A stretch of 64,000 nt of DNA from NCBI RefSeq assembly GCF_900111195.1, contig NZ_FOGL01000007.1:78079-142078 (forward strand), written 5' to 3'. Source of the stretch: Gracilibacillus ureilyticus. GTDB lineage: Bacteria; Bacillota; Bacilli; Bacillales; Amphibacillaceae. The translations under genes were made by a program, and so were the position numbers. Numbering within the stretch: position 1 is the stretch's first letter; each line of letters starts with the position of its first letter. The notes beneath the pieces were generated by a model that was not told where the DNA came from, searched no databases, and worked only from the letters and a program-made list of their open reading frames with translations. Below, piece by piece: positions 1-7,824 of this stretch.

Positions 1-118
1 ATAAATTTGATTTACCAGAATTATTGTGACCGATTAATACATTGATACCCTCATGAAATTCGACATTAATATTATCGAAACTCCTAAAGTTTTTAATTTC
101 GATTCCAGAAATATACAT
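1..118 (-). CDS. AAA-type ATPase (OLD/RecF-like), N-terminal fragment cut by window start
   Basis: Only the first 39 codons are visible; the gene continues beyond the left edge. The start ATG is at 116-118 on the minus strand with a GGAGG ribosome binding site just upstream. The fragment reads like the beginning of an SMC/RecF/OLD-type ATPase: a short beta strand, the family motif KNFRSF at residues 9-14, and a Walker A P-loop GHNNSGKS at residues 30-37. Such ATPases are often partnered with nucleases in defence or DNA repair. The exact family (OLD nuclease, AbiL-like, other AAA15) cannot be told without the rest. It is divergent from the Mrr-like gene at 367. Confidence 0.75.
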   Translation of the reverse strand, partial: MYISGIEIKNFRSFDNINVEFHEGINVLIGHNNSGKSNL

Positions 119-324
119 TTTATTCCTCCATTTACTAAAAGTTAATTACTAATTATTCCCTTCTTTCGATCTATTATCGTATAGTATTAGGTAATATTCA
201 ATTAGAGTGAGGTCGATAAATTTTTTTTAGAAAGTTTGGGTTTAGAGTTTAAAACAATAAGTGAAATATGAACAATAGTACACAAGTGTATTAATAGACA
301 GTTTTATCATCATGCTAATCAATA

Positions 325-333
325 TGTTATAAT
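325..333 (+). promoter_or_regulatory. Candidate extended -10 promoter of the Mrr-like gene
   Basis: TGTTATAAT (TG-N-TATAAT) lies 34 bases before the ATG at 367. No good -35 hexamer is visible. The rest of the 119-366 gap is AT-rich and shows nothing else I can name. Confidence 0.4.
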
Positions 334-366
334 TAATAATAGATAATATTAGCAAGGAGTTAAATT

Positions 367-1083
367 ATGTTTAAAACTAAGGGAGATAGACTGGAATCAT
401 TGATTCAATACGTTTATCAAGTACTATCAGATTCTGCTAATAAAGATATTGAAGTCAAGAACAAGCACAATATAGTTGGTAAATCAGGTGTAATACATAA
501 TATAGATGTCTATTACCAATTTGAGCTAAATGGTATCACTCATAAAGTAATATTTGAGTGCAAGAATTGGAATAGTAAAGTCTCCAAAGAAAAAGTATTA
601 GCTTTAAAATCAATTTTAGAAGATATTCCTAATTCAGTAGGTGTAATGGTAGCCCCTAAAGGCTATCAAAGTGGAGCCAATAAGTTTGCTGAACATCACG
701 GAATCGAATTGATTTCTGGAAGTGAAGAGTCTTTACTTGCCGCAGTAATTCAGAAGCGCTTACAGGTGGTGCTACCTGACGAATCAGTCATTGGTGAACC
801 TTTTTATTGCTTAATGGAAAAAGGAGATAGTGGACAGGTAACTGGTACATATATTCGAAATATAGATGTAAATGGTAAGCCGTTTTTGATTTTATATTTT
901 TCTAAAAAAGAAGCAGAAGAGAGTGGTACAAATTTTAATTCGGTCGTTAGAGGTATAGATAAAAAACATCTTACAATACTATGTGATTATAGCGACAACT
1001 TAGGGTTAAATTTAGCTATAAAACAATTCATGAGTGATGTACTTGGAGTAGAATCTAAACTTATAAGAGACTTTTTTCTTTAA
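367..1083 (+). CDS. Mrr-like restriction endonuclease-fold protein
   Basis: A 238-residue protein with an N-terminal PD-(D/E)XK-like core. Asp47 in the segment NIDVYY and Glu64-Cys65-Lys66 (ECK) match the D...ExK active site of the Mrr_cat/restriction-endonuclease-like family. The following segment KGYQSGANKFAEHHGIELI resembles the conserved Mrr/YraN-type helix and strand after the catalytic core. The C-terminal half (about residues 125-238) matches nothing I know. Start ATG with AAGGAG upstream. Likely role is cleavage of foreign or modified DNA, but this is family inference. It is AT-rich and sits between a partial ATPase gene and pbuG, where B. subtilis has guaA directly before pbuG, so it looks like an inserted accessory gene. 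Confidence 0.65.
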   Translation: MFKTKGDRLESLIQYVYQVLSDSANKDIEVKNKHNIVGKSGVIHNIDVYYQFELNGITHKVIFECKNWNSKVSKEKVLALKSILEDIPNSVGVMVAPKGYQSGANKFAEHHGIELISGSEESLLAAVIQKRLQVVLPDESVIGEPFYCLMEKGDSGQVTGTYIRNIDVNGKPFLILYFSKKEAEESGTNFNSVVRGIDKKHLTILCDYSDNLGLNLAIKQFMSDVLGVESKLIRDFFL

Positions 1084-1090
1084 CCAAAAA

Positions 1091-1112
1091 AGACGCTTCA
1101 ATTGAAACGTCT
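1091..1112. terminator. Hairpin after the Mrr-like gene
   Basis: Stem AGACG / CGTCT extended by TTCAATTGAA in the middle. A run of A precedes it and only a weak T run follows, so it would work better for transcription from the right. Confidence 0.45.
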
Positions 1113-1300
1113 CTTGTAAAAGATATCAAATTTTATAGTTATAACTCTAAATTGTGATTTGCATTTATTGCATTAAAATTGCATTATTTTAATTTTTTAT
1201 ATCAATTTATATAGATTGATACTTCTTTAAAAACCTTTATAATCAATGATATTGCTCTATATCAAGCACCGTGAAAGTAGAGTGGGAATAATTAGAGGAA

Positions 1301-1338
1301 AGAGCGGCAACCTTAAAAAGGTGTGCCACTCTTTTTTT
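1301..1338 (+). terminator. Intrinsic terminator
   Basis: Imperfect stem AGAGCGGCAACCTT / AAGGTGTGCCACTCT followed by seven T. It lies 200 bases after the Mrr-like gene with no ORF between, so it may belong to a remnant of the transcript that originally preceded pbuG. Confidence 0.65.
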
Positions 1339-1395
1339 ATTAAGAGATAATTATAGTTGGTGGGATTCACTTTCTCTCATTCCATTTAATTGAAA

Positions 1396-1439
1396 AATAA
1401 CGAACGATATGTATTATTTTTTTAATAATATTCGGTTTT
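1396..1439 (+). promoter_or_regulatory. PurR operator (inverted PurBox pair) of pbuG
   Basis: Box 1 contains CGAAC at 1401-1405 in an A/T context. Box 2 contains ATTCGG on the plus strand, i.e. CCGAAT on the minus strand, at 1430-1435. This fits the Bacillus PurBox AWWWCCGAACWWT in inverted orientation. The 24-base gap between cores and the 9-base distance to the -35 are identical to those in the pur operon operator at 4461-4504. Confidence 0.8.
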
Positions 1440-1443
1440 AGTC

Positions 1444-1472
1444 TTGACTAATTTCTCAGACCTTAGTATGAT
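1444..1472 (+). promoter_or_regulatory. Sigma-A promoter of pbuG
   Basis: TTGACT (1444-1449), 17-base spacer, TATGAT (1467-1472). Transcription would start about 30 bases before the riboswitch. Confidence 0.8.
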
Positions 1473-1507
1473 ATGTATTGAAATTATTATAATTATTATT
1501 TACCATC

Positions 1508-1577
1508 CGTCGTATAATGTTGGGAATATGGCCCAAGAGTCTCTACCGGAGCACCATTAAATGCTCTGACTACGAGG
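1508..1577 (+). ncRNA. Purine riboswitch, guanine class, pbuG leader
   Basis: Typical aptamer layout: P1 5' strand TCGTA then TAAT, a P2 hairpin TGGGAATATGGCCCA, the conserved joining segment GTCTCTACCGG, a P3 hairpin GAGCACC...GCTC, and closing TGACTACGA. The specificity position is C (1570, in GACTA), which in this family means guanine/hypoxanthine rather than adenine. Guanine binding should favour the terminator at 1636-1674 and lower permease expression. Confidence 0.93.
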
Positions 1578-1635
1578 AGGAGAAGGTTATTAGTGTGTCT
1601 TTTGATATACTGATAACTTCTCTGAATTGTAGGGG

Positions 1636-1674
1636 AAACTCCTTGGCCTTTATGGTTAAGGGGTTTTTCTTATT
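1636..1674 (+). terminator. Riboswitch expression-platform terminator of pbuG
   Basis: Stem ACTCCTTGGCC / GGTTAAGGGGTTT with G.T pairs, followed by TTTTT. It lies between the aptamer and the pbuG ribosome binding site. Confidence 0.8.
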
Positions 1675-1706
1675 TTCTGGTATTAAAAGAAGGGGAGATA
1701 ATAAAA

Positions 1707-3011
1707 ATGAAGAAGTTTTTCGAATTTGATAAACTTGGCACAAATTACCGAAAAGAATCAGTTGCAGGTATTACGACATTCCTTGCAATGGCTTATATTC
1801 TATTTGTAAATCCATCAATGCTTGCGGAAACTGGAATGGATCAAGGTGCGGTGTTTGTTGCAACAGCATTAGCGGCAGCGATTGGTACATTATTAATGGG
1901 CTTGCTTGCGAACTATCCAATTGCTCTTGCACCAGGTATGGGATTGAATGCATTCTTTACGTATACTGTAGTTATTGTTAATGGTATTCCATGGGAAACA
2001 GCATTAGCAGGTGTGTTAGTTTCTGGATTAATCTTTATCGTATTGACTTTTACTGGTGTTAGAGAATATATAATTAACGCAATTCCAGCAACATTGAAAA
2101 TGGCAGTAGGTGCAGGGATCGGGCTTTTTATTGCATTTATCGGTTTTCAAAATGCAGATATTATTGTGCCAGATGAAAGTACGCTTGTTGCGTTGGGAGA
2201 TGTAACTGCAGGGCCTACTTTACTAGCGATCTTCGGGATCTTTGTTACAGTTGTTTTAATAGGTTTAGGTGTTAAAGGCGGCGTATTTTATGGAATGATC
2301 ATTACAGCAATTGTTGGAATGATCTTTAATCAGGTACCTGTGCCGCAAGGATTGGATGATGTTTTTAGCGCAGCACCTAGTCTTGCGCCGACATTTGGTG
2401 CAGCATTCTCCCATTTCGGTGAAGTATTCACAGGACAAATGCTAATTGTTATTTTAACTTTCTTGTTTGTTGACTTTTTTGATACAGCAGGAACTTTAGT
2501 TGCAGTGGCATCGAAAGCAGGTTTGATGAAAGATAATAAGTTACCTAAAGCAGGCAGAGCGTTGTTTGCCGATTCAGCTGCGACAGTAGTTGGCGCAACA
2601 TTAGGTACATCAACAACAACATCTTATGTAGAATCAGCAACAGGTGTTGGTGCAGGTGGCCGAACAGGATTTGCTTCTGTTATCACAGCATTATTATTCT
2701 TGCTTGCGATCTTTTTCTCACCACTTCTTAATGTTGTAACGGAATCAGTGACTGCACCAGCATTGATTATCGTTGGTATCATGATGGCATCATCATTAAA
2801 GGACATCCCTTGGGATCAGTTTGAAATTGCCGTACCAGCATTTTTAACAATCATTATTATGCCATTAGCATATAGTATTGCAACAGGTATTGCGGTCGGA
2901 TTTATCTTCTATCCTATTATGTTATTAGCAAAAGGCAGAGCAAAAGAAGTAAACCCAATTATGTGGGTGTTAGCGGTTTTATTTATACTATATTTGGGAT
3001 TTGTACATTAA
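1707..3011 (+). CDS. pbuG: Hypoxanthine/guanine permease PbuG (NCS2, AzgA-like)
   Basis: A 434-residue polytopic membrane protein of the AzgA/PbuG branch of NCS2 transporters, proton-coupled importers of hypoxanthine and guanine. It opens with the family N-terminus (FDKLGTNYRKE, then AGITTFLAMAYI) and has the characteristic segments LAPGMGLNAFF, FVDFFDTAGTLVAV and GTSTTTSYVESATGVGAGGRTG (residues split across about 260-320), which line the substrate site in this family. Start ATG has GGGGAG upstream. Controlled by the PurR operator and guanine riboswitch ahead of it. In B. subtilis pbuG also precedes yebE-yebG-purE. Confidence 0.93.
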   Translation: MKKFFEFDKLGTNYRKESVAGITTFLAMAYILFVNPSMLAETGMDQGAVFVATALAAAIGTLLMGLLANYPIALAPGMGLNAFFTYTVVIVNGIPWETALAGVLVSGLIFIVLTFTGVREYIINAIPATLKMAVGAGIGLFIAFIGFQNADIIVPDESTLVALGDVTAGPTLLAIFGIFVTVVLIGLGVKGGVFYGMIITAIVGMIFNQVPVPQGLDDVFSAAPSLAPTFGAAFSHFGEVFTGQMLIVILTFLFVDFFDTAGTLVAVASKAGLMKDNKLPKAGRALFADSAATVVGATLGTSTTTSYVESATGVGAGGRTGFASVITALLFLLAIFFSPLLNVVTESVTAPALIIVGIMMASSLKDIPWDQFEIAVPAFLTIIIMPLAYSIATGIAVGFIFYPIMLLAKGRAKEVNPIMWVLAVLFILYLGFVH

Positions 3012-3016
3012 AAAAA

Positions 3017-3044
3017 CAGCCAGGCGACTAAGCCTGGCTGTTTT
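3017..3044. terminator. Bidirectional terminator between pbuG and hsp20
   Basis: Perfect 9-bp stem CAGCCAGGC / GCCTGGCTG with a 6-base loop, A run on the left and T run on the right, so it serves both convergent genes. Confidence 0.9.
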
Positions 3045-3045
3045 C

Positions 3046-3474
3046 TTATTCTTCAATATCATAGTCAACTTGTTTCATTCTCTTACGTGTACTATTTGAT
3101 TTATATAATTGAATTTTCATGAGTCCATGTCTTAGAATAGCTGTGACTTTATCTTTACGTACAACACTCGGTAACTCAATTTTTCTGGAAAAATCCCCTT
3201 GCAAAATCTCCTGCTGCAACTGCTTGCCGCCTTGATGGACTGGGAATAACTCTCCTTTTAATTCCAAAACATTCTCATCCAAATAAATTTTGACCTGCTT
3301 ACTATCTTTTACCCCAGGTAAATTAACATATATGATAATTTCATTGTCTAATTCATAGACGTTTATTGCAGGGATAGGTGGTTTTAAAATATGTTCAAAG
3401 TCATTCCAGAAGTTTCCTCCGAAAAAGTTATCTAAATTATTTTTCCAATCATGCATCTGCTGAAAAGGATCCAT
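3046..3474 (-). CDS. Small heat shock protein, Hsp20/alpha-crystallin family
   Basis: A 142-residue protein with an alpha-crystallin domain at about residues 35-130: INVYELDNEIIIYVNLPGV at its start and the closing motif AILRHGLMKIQL. Family members are ATP-independent holdases that form oligomers in the cytoplasm. I chose the ATG at 3472-3474 (MDPFQQMHDW) because GGAGGAG lies 8 bases upstream and related Bacillus proteins start with MDPF; an upstream in-frame extension to 3591 has no ribosome binding site. The short N-terminal region and missing I-x-I tail are unlike classical Hsp20, so some Bacillus spore-associated relatives are an alternative. Confidence 0.85.
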   Translation of the reverse strand: MDPFQQMHDWKNNLDNFFGGNFWNDFEHILKPPIPAINVYELDNEIIIYVNLPGVKDSKQVKIYLDENVLELKGELFPVHQGGKQLQQEILQGDFSRKIELPSVVRKDKVTAILRHGLMKIQLYKSNSTRKRMKQVDYDIEE

Positions 3475-3709
3475 TTTCCACTCCTCCTTCATATGTAAAG
3501 AAGTCATATTAATATATGAAAGTGAAAATGGATTGGTGTCTATATTGTTTGCATTAACCCTTTCGTGTTTACCAATTGAGAAATCGGGCAAAGTAATATC
3601 GAATTCATTATTTTTCTACTATTAACTATTTATATAGTATGGTAAAATGAGACCGCGAAAATCAGTTTTCCCTGTTTTGAACAAATAGGAACAGCTAGGA
3701 GGGGAAGTT

Positions 3710-4321
3710 TTGTTAGAAAATGCGCTTATCATGGTTGCAATAATTATGGCAATAAATATTATTTATGTCTCTTTATCTACATTAAGAGTTATTTTGACTT
3801 TAAAGGGAAGAAGATATATTGCTGCTGTGATTGGTACAATCGAAATTATAATTTATACACTGGGCTTAGGGCTGGTTTTAGATAATTTGGGTGAGATTCA
3901 GAACTTAGTTGCTTACGGACTTGGATACGGTATCGGAGTTATCAGCGGTTCGATCATAGAAGAGAAACTGGCACTGGGTTATACTACAGTTAATGTAATT
4001 TCATCAAATCCTGATATTACTTTTACGAAACAGTTAAGGGAAAAGGGGTATGGTGTTACGAGCTGGTATGCGTATGGAATGGATGGAGACAGACTGGCAC
4101 TGCAAATTCTGTCACCAAGAAAATACGAACTCCATTTATATGAAACAATTAAATCAATTGATCCAAAAGCTTTTATCATTGCCTATGAACCAAAGCAGAT
4201 ACATGGTGGCTTCTGGGTAAAACAGGTAAAGAAAGGAAAGATCGTTCGCAGTGTCGAAAAAGAAAAAGAGCAATCAGGAGAAGTTCCCAAAGAAGAGAAC
4301 ATTTCAAGTCGAGAGCAATGA
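3710..4321 (+). CDS. yebE: UPF0316/DUF2179 membrane protein YebE
   Basis: A 203-residue protein with about three N-terminal membrane segments (residues 3-25, 35-60, 63-85) and a cytoplasmic C-terminal DUF2179 domain (about 100-170). The segment [15 protein letters not shown] and the glycine-rich [20 protein letters not shown] are typical of UPF0316. Function unknown; DUF2179 domains are suspected sensory or ligand-binding modules. Start is TTG with AGGAGGGG 6 bases before. The 3' end overlaps yebG by 71 bases in another frame, as tight coupling suggests. Confidence 0.85.
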   Translation: MLENALIMVAIIMAINIIYVSLSTLRVILTLKGRRYIAAVIGTIEIIIYTLGLGLVLDNLGEIQNLVAYGLGYGIGVISGSIIEEKLALGYTTVNVISSNPDITFTKQLREKGYGVTSWYAYGMDGDRLALQILSPRKYELHLYETIKSIDPKAFIIAYEPKQIHGGFWVKQVKKGKIVRSVEKEKEQSGEVPKEENISSREQ

Positions 4322-4475
4322 AACCATTGATGCATGTTTAGACAGAATGAAGCAGGCGGGTTACCAGCCTGTCAGGCGTATAGAAAAACCTGTATTCGAA
4401 GAAGGTGAACAGGGAATCCTGCCAGTAGATCGAATCATTCAATTTGAAGCAATATTGACAAAACACGAACGTTAA
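4251..4475 (+). CDS. yebG: NETI-motif protein YebG
   Basis: A 74-residue basic/acidic soluble protein of unknown function. It carries the NETI motif (residues 23-26) that names the family, then a helix [17 protein letters not shown]. Start GTG, with AAAGGAAAG upstream inside yebE. It is conserved directly upstream of purE in Bacillus. Its stop codon lies inside the first PurBox region of the pur operon. Confidence 0.85.
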   Translation: MSKKKKSNQEKFPKKRTFQVESNETIDACLDRMKQAGYQPVRRIEKPVFEEGEQGILPVDRIIQFEAILTKHER

Positions 4476-4504
4476 TTTAGTTATCTAACTTAACGTTCGA
4501 TTTT
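4461..4504 (+). promoter_or_regulatory. PurR operator (inverted PurBox pair) of the pur operon
   Basis: Box 1 AAACACGAACGTT (4461-4473) and inverted box 2 AACGTTCGATTTT (4492-4504) fit the PurBox consensus and its usual position about 40-85 bases before the start of transcription. PurR is released by PRPP in B. subtilis. The two boxes also make a 10-bp hairpin CGAACGTTAA / TTAACGTTCG followed by TTTTT, so the element may double as the yebG terminator. Confidence 0.88.
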
Positions 4505-4508
4505 TCTA

Positions 4509-4538
4509 TTGACAGAAACGAAGGCAGCTTGTTATCAT
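4509..4538 (+). promoter_or_regulatory. Sigma-A promoter of the pur operon
   Basis: TTGACA (4509-4514), 18-base spacer, TATCAT (4533-4538). The -35 is 9 bases after PurBox 2, so bound PurR would cover it. Confidence 0.85.
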
Positions 4539-4577
4539 AGAAGTACAGTTAATAAATCATACAATTAAAGATAAAAT

Positions 4578-4643
4578 CCTCGTATAATTTGAGAATAGGG
4601 CTCAATAGTTTCTACCCATCACCGTAAATGATGGACTATGAGG
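4578..4643 (+). ncRNA. Purine riboswitch, guanine class, pur operon leader
   Basis: P1 CCTCGTA / TATGAGG, P2 TTGAGAATAGGGCTCAA, joining GTTTCTACC, P3 CATCACC...GATG, then GGACTATGAGG. The specificity base is C (4636), i.e. guanine. The P1 3' strand can instead pair with the terminator at 4811-4857 (see the antiterminator entry), so guanine binding should cause early termination before purE. Confidence 0.94.
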
Positions 4644-4832
4644 GAAGATGGTTACTTTACTATCTAATCTATAATCATGGGGTGAAAAGCAATGGTTTTA
4701 AAGTTCGGTGTAATGCCGGATGGAGCTAATCAGACCCAACTTTTATACTTTTTTGAGGATCAGCTGAAAAAAGAGATTATAGAGAGTATGGTTCAGTTTA
4801 CTAATGACAAAACCTATTCATCTTCTCTTATA
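4637..4832 (+). promoter_or_regulatory. Predicted long-range antiterminator helix of the pur leader
   Basis: TATGAGGGAAGATG (4637-4650, the P1 3' strand plus flank) pairs with CATCTTCTCTTATA (4819-4832, the terminator 5' arm): 12 Watson-Crick pairs and 2 G.T pairs in 14 positions. The pairing is exclusive with both P1 and the terminator stem, which is what a transcriptional OFF switch needs. The helix encloses about 168 bases that hold a 55-codon ORF. Confidence 0.65.
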
Positions 4833-4859
4833 ACAGGGAGATTGGATAGGTTTTTTTAA
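4692..4859 (+). CDS. 55-residue ORF in the pur leader, unknown product
   Basis: ATG at 4692 has GGGGTG 7 bases upstream and is followed by 55 sense codons; the TAA falls in the T run of the leader terminator. The product starts MVLKFGVMPDGANQ and contains an amphipathic segment FFEDQLKKEIIESMVQF, with no signal peptide or membrane helix. I recognise no family. It could be a leader peptide whose translation keeps the terminator open, a true small protein, or a chance ORF. It lies wholly in the loop between riboswitch and terminator. Confidence 0.35.
   Translation: MVLKFGVMPDGANQTQLLYFFEDQLKKEIIESMVQFTNDKTYSSSLITGRLDRFF
4811..4857 (+). terminator. Riboswitch-controlled terminator before purE
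   Basis: Long stem AACCTAT-ATCTTCTC / GGGAGATT-ATAGGTT with small internal mismatches, followed by seven T (4851-4857). It is 37 bases before the purE start. Confidence 0.85.
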
Positions 4860-4894
4860 TGTTAATCAGTTAATGAATAGAAAGAGGGGAAATT

Positions 4895-5386
4895 ATGGCA
4901 CAAGTTGGGGTAATAATGGGAAGCATTTCAGACTGGGAAACAATGAAACATGCATGTGAAGTATTGGAAGAGTTAGGAATCAGCTATGAAAAAGAAGTCA
5001 TCTCTGCTCATCGTACTCCTGAAGATATGTTTTCTTATGCAGAACAAGCTAGACAAAAAGAATTAAAAGTTATTATCGCTGGTGCAGGAGGGGCGGCACA
5101 TTTACCAGGAATGGTTGCTGCAAAAACAACATTACCTGTAATCGGTGTTCCTGTTCAAACAAAAAGCTTAAATGGATTAGATTCCCTTCTATCGATTGTT
5201 CAAATGCCAGGAGGTATACCTGTTGCAACTGTTGCAATTGGTAAAGCAGGAGCTAAAAATGCCGGCATTTTAGCAGCACAAATCATTGGGACATTTGATG
5301 AGGAAGTTGCGAAAAAATTAACTAACTATCAGAGGCAAATGCGTAAAAAGGTAGCGGAAATGAGGGAAGACCTTGCAGAACAATAG
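4895..5386 (+). CDS. purE: N5-carboxyaminoimidazole ribonucleotide mutase, PurE
   Basis: A 163-residue class I PurE that converts N5-CAIR to CAIR. It shows the substrate loop GSISDWETM at residues 9-17, the catalytic-region motif SAHRTPE at about 42-48 with the active-site His, and [11 protein letters not shown] near residue 70. Length is normal for the family (about 160). Start ATG follows GAGGGGAAA. First gene of the operon; overlaps purK by 14 bases, which fits the need for PurK to supply N5-CAIR. Confidence 0.96.
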   Translation: MAQVGVIMGSISDWETMKHACEVLEELGISYEKEVISAHRTPEDMFSYAEQARQKELKVIIAGAGGAAHLPGMVAAKTTLPVIGVPVQTKSLNGLDSLLSIVQMPGGIPVATVAIGKAGAKNAGILAAQIIGTFDEEVAKKLTNYQRQMRKKVAEMREDLAEQ

Positions 5387-6503
5387 ATTATTATTTGGCT
5401 CTACTATTGGGATCATCGGTGGCGGCCAATTAGGACGGATGATGACAACCACAGCAAAACATATGGGCTACAGAGTGATCGTACTTGATCCAACTCCAGA
5501 CTGTCCGACAGCCCAGGTTGCGGATGACCAGATTATTGCTGCATATGACGATCTTGATGCGGTCAAACAACTTGCCGAAAGATCTGATGTCGTCACATAT
5601 GAATTTGAAAATGTTGATTTAACTGCAGCTCAGATTCTTGAAGATAAAGAGATTTTGCCACAAGGAGCAAATTCTTTAAAGGTTACACAGGACAGAGAAT
5701 TAGAGAAGAATGCTATGGTAGAAAGTGGACAGCCTGTTGCCCCTTTTACAATTGTAACATCAGAGCAGGAATTGCAGGATGCTGCAGATGAGATTGGATT
5801 TCCAGCTGTTGCAAAAACATGCCGCGGAGGATATGACGGTAAAGGACAGATTAAGCTTTCGAATGCGGAAGATTTGAATGAAGCAGCCAAATTGTTATTA
5901 ACAGCAGGTCGGTTAATTATAGAAAAATGGGTGCCGTTTGATAAAGAAATATCGATCGTATTTACAAGATCAATGGATGGGCACATTAGTTACTTTCCAG
6001 TAGCAGAAAATATACACCGGGAGCACATTTTACATGCGACTATTGCGCCAGCACGAGTTTCAGACGATATTGCAGTAAAAGCAAAAAAAGCCGCTAAAGC
6101 AATTGCAGAAACAATCGGTGTTGTAGGAACTTTTGCTATCGAAATGTTCGTGATTGGGGAAGAAATATTTATTAATGAGTTAGCACCCCGCCCGCATAAT
6201 TCTGGTCATTATACGATTGAGGCATGTAGTGTGTCCCAATTTGAGCAGCATATTAGAGCGATTTGCGGATTACCGTTAGTGCCTGTATATTCTCATAACG
6301 GCGCAGTGATGGTGAACCTTTTAGGCAAAGATGTCGGACCGTTTTTTAACAGACTGGATGAGGTAGGTTCAGCCCACCTACACATGTATGGAAAAGAAGA
6401 GAATAAGCCATTAAGAAAAATGGGGCATGCTACATTTATTGGGGACAATGCAATTCATATATATAATCACTTAGTAGAAAAAAAGATTATAGAAGAAAAC
6501 TAG
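5373..6503 (+). CDS. purK: N5-carboxyaminoimidazole ribonucleotide synthetase, PurK
   Basis: A 376-residue ATP-grasp enzyme making N5-CAIR from AIR, ATP and bicarbonate. N-terminal nucleotide-binding fold begins [13 protein letters not shown]; the ATP-grasp middle includes [12 protein letters not shown] (about 149-160) and the metal-site region [16 protein letters not shown] (about 265-280). Start is TTG inside the purE 3' end with AGGGA upstream; without it the glycine-rich loop would be close to the start. Length is normal. Confidence 0.95.
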   Translation: MQNNRLLFGSTIGIIGGGQLGRMMTTTAKHMGYRVIVLDPTPDCPTAQVADDQIIAAYDDLDAVKQLAERSDVVTYEFENVDLTAAQILEDKEILPQGANSLKVTQDRELEKNAMVESGQPVAPFTIVTSEQELQDAADEIGFPAVAKTCRGGYDGKGQIKLSNAEDLNEAAKLLLTAGRLIIEKWVPFDKEISIVFTRSMDGHISYFPVAENIHREHILHATIAPARVSDDIAVKAKKAAKAIAETIGVVGTFAIEMFVIGEEIFINELAPRPHNSGHYTIEACSVSQFEQHIRAICGLPLVPVYSHNGAVMVNLLGKDVGPFFNRLDEVGSAHLHMYGKEENKPLRKMGHATFIGDNAIHIYNHLVEKKIIEEN

Positions 6504-6516
6504 GAGGCACAACCTT

Positions 6517-7812
6517 ATGATCGAACGCTATACAAGAGAAGAAATGGGAAATATCTGGACAGATGAAAATCGTTATAATGCTTGGCTGGAAGTAGAGATA
6601 CTAGCATGTGAAGCATGGAGTGAGCTAGGCATCATTCCAAAAGAAGATGTAAAGAAGTTGCGTGAAAATGCTTCTTTTAATATAGACCGTATTTTAGAAA
6701 TTGAACAAGATACTCGTCATGATGTGGTGGCATTTACTCGTGCCGTATCAGAAACATTGGGTGAAGAAAAGAAATGGGTGCACTATGGCTTAACGTCAAC
6801 AGATGTAGTCGATACAGCTTTGTCTTATATGTTGAAACAGGCAAATGAAATCATCCGTCGTGATATTGTTAATTTTATTGAAATCCTCAAAGAAAAAGCA
6901 ATCGAGCATAAACATACAGTTATGATGGGACGTACACACGGGGTGCATGCTGAACCAACGACATTTGGTTTAAAGATGGCACTATGGTATGAAGAAATGA
7001 AACGTAATCTGGAACGCTTCGATGCTGCGGCAAAAGTTATCGAAACAGGAAAGTTGTCAGGCGCTGTTGGAACATATGCGAATATTGATCCATTCGTTGA
7101 AGAATTTGTTTGTGGAAAATTAGGCTTGCAGGCAGCTCCTGTCTCGACCCAAACATTGCAGCGCGACCGTCATGCACAATATCTTTCAACACTTGCATTA
7201 ATCGCTAGTTCGATCGAAAAGTTTGCAACAGAAGTTCGTGGACTGCAAAAAACAGAAACGCGTGAAGTCGAAGAGTTTTTCGCAAAAGGTCAAAAAGGTT
7301 CATCAGCAATGCCGCACAAACGTAACCCAATTGGTTCAGAGAACATGACAGGTATGGCGCGTGTCATTCGCGGCTATATGGTGACAGCCTACGAAAATGT
7401 TTCGTTATGGCATGAACGTGACATTTCCCATTCGTCTGCAGAGCGTGTGATTTTACCTGATGCGACAATCGCGCTTAATTATATGCTAAATCGCTTTGGA
7501 AATATTGTGAAAAACCTGACTGTATTCCCTGAGAATATGAAACGCAATATTGATCGGACGTATGGCGTCATTTTCTCCCAACGTGTATTGCTTTCGTTGA
7601 TTGACCAGGGAATGAGCCGTGAAGAAGCATATGATATGGTGCAGCCAAATGCAATGAAAGCGTGGGAGACTGCTACACCATTCCGCGAATTAATTGAACA
7701 GGAAGAACGCATTACAAGCACATTAACAAAAGAACAAATTGATGACTGTTTCGATTACACGTATCACTTAAAAAATGTCGATCAAATTTTCAAAAAAATC
7801 GGTTTAGCATAA
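6517..7812 (+). CDS. purB: Adenylosuccinate lyase PurB
   Basis: A 431-residue fumarase/aspartase superfamily enzyme acting twice, on SAICAR to AICAR and on adenylosuccinate to AMP. The fumarate-lyase signature [11 protein letters not shown] is at about residues 263-273; H-containing motifs TRHDVVAF (about 67-74) and [12 protein letters not shown] (about 139-150) complete the active site at the tetramer interface. Starts ATG with AGGAGG upstream. Length typical for the Bacillus type. Confidence 0.97.
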   Translation: MIERYTREEMGNIWTDENRYNAWLEVEILACEAWSELGIIPKEDVKKLRENASFNIDRILEIEQDTRHDVVAFTRAVSETLGEEKKWVHYGLTSTDVVDTALSYMLKQANEIIRRDIVNFIEILKEKAIEHKHTVMMGRTHGVHAEPTTFGLKMALWYEEMKRNLERFDAAAKVIETGKLSGAVGTYANIDPFVEEFVCGKLGLQAAPVSTQTLQRDRHAQYLSTLALIASSIEKFATEVRGLQKTETREVEEFFAKGQKGSSAMPHKRNPIGSENMTGMARVIRGYMVTAYENVSLWHERDISHSSAERVILPDATIALNYMLNRFGNIVKNLTVFPENMKRNIDRTYGVIFSQRVLLSLIDQGMSREEAYDMVQPNAMKAWETATPFRELIEQEERITSTLTKEQIDDCFDYTYHLKNVDQIFKKIGLA

Positions 7813-7824
7813 GGGGTGTGCGAT

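Noticed and set aside
1517-1729. 70-codon plus-strand ORF before pbuG
   Set aside because: It lies across the guanine riboswitch and terminator and has no ribosome binding site.
4466-4507. Simple yebG terminator
   Set aside because: The hairpin arms are the two PurBoxes with the same geometry as at pbuG, so operator is the main reading; terminator action is only a possible extra.
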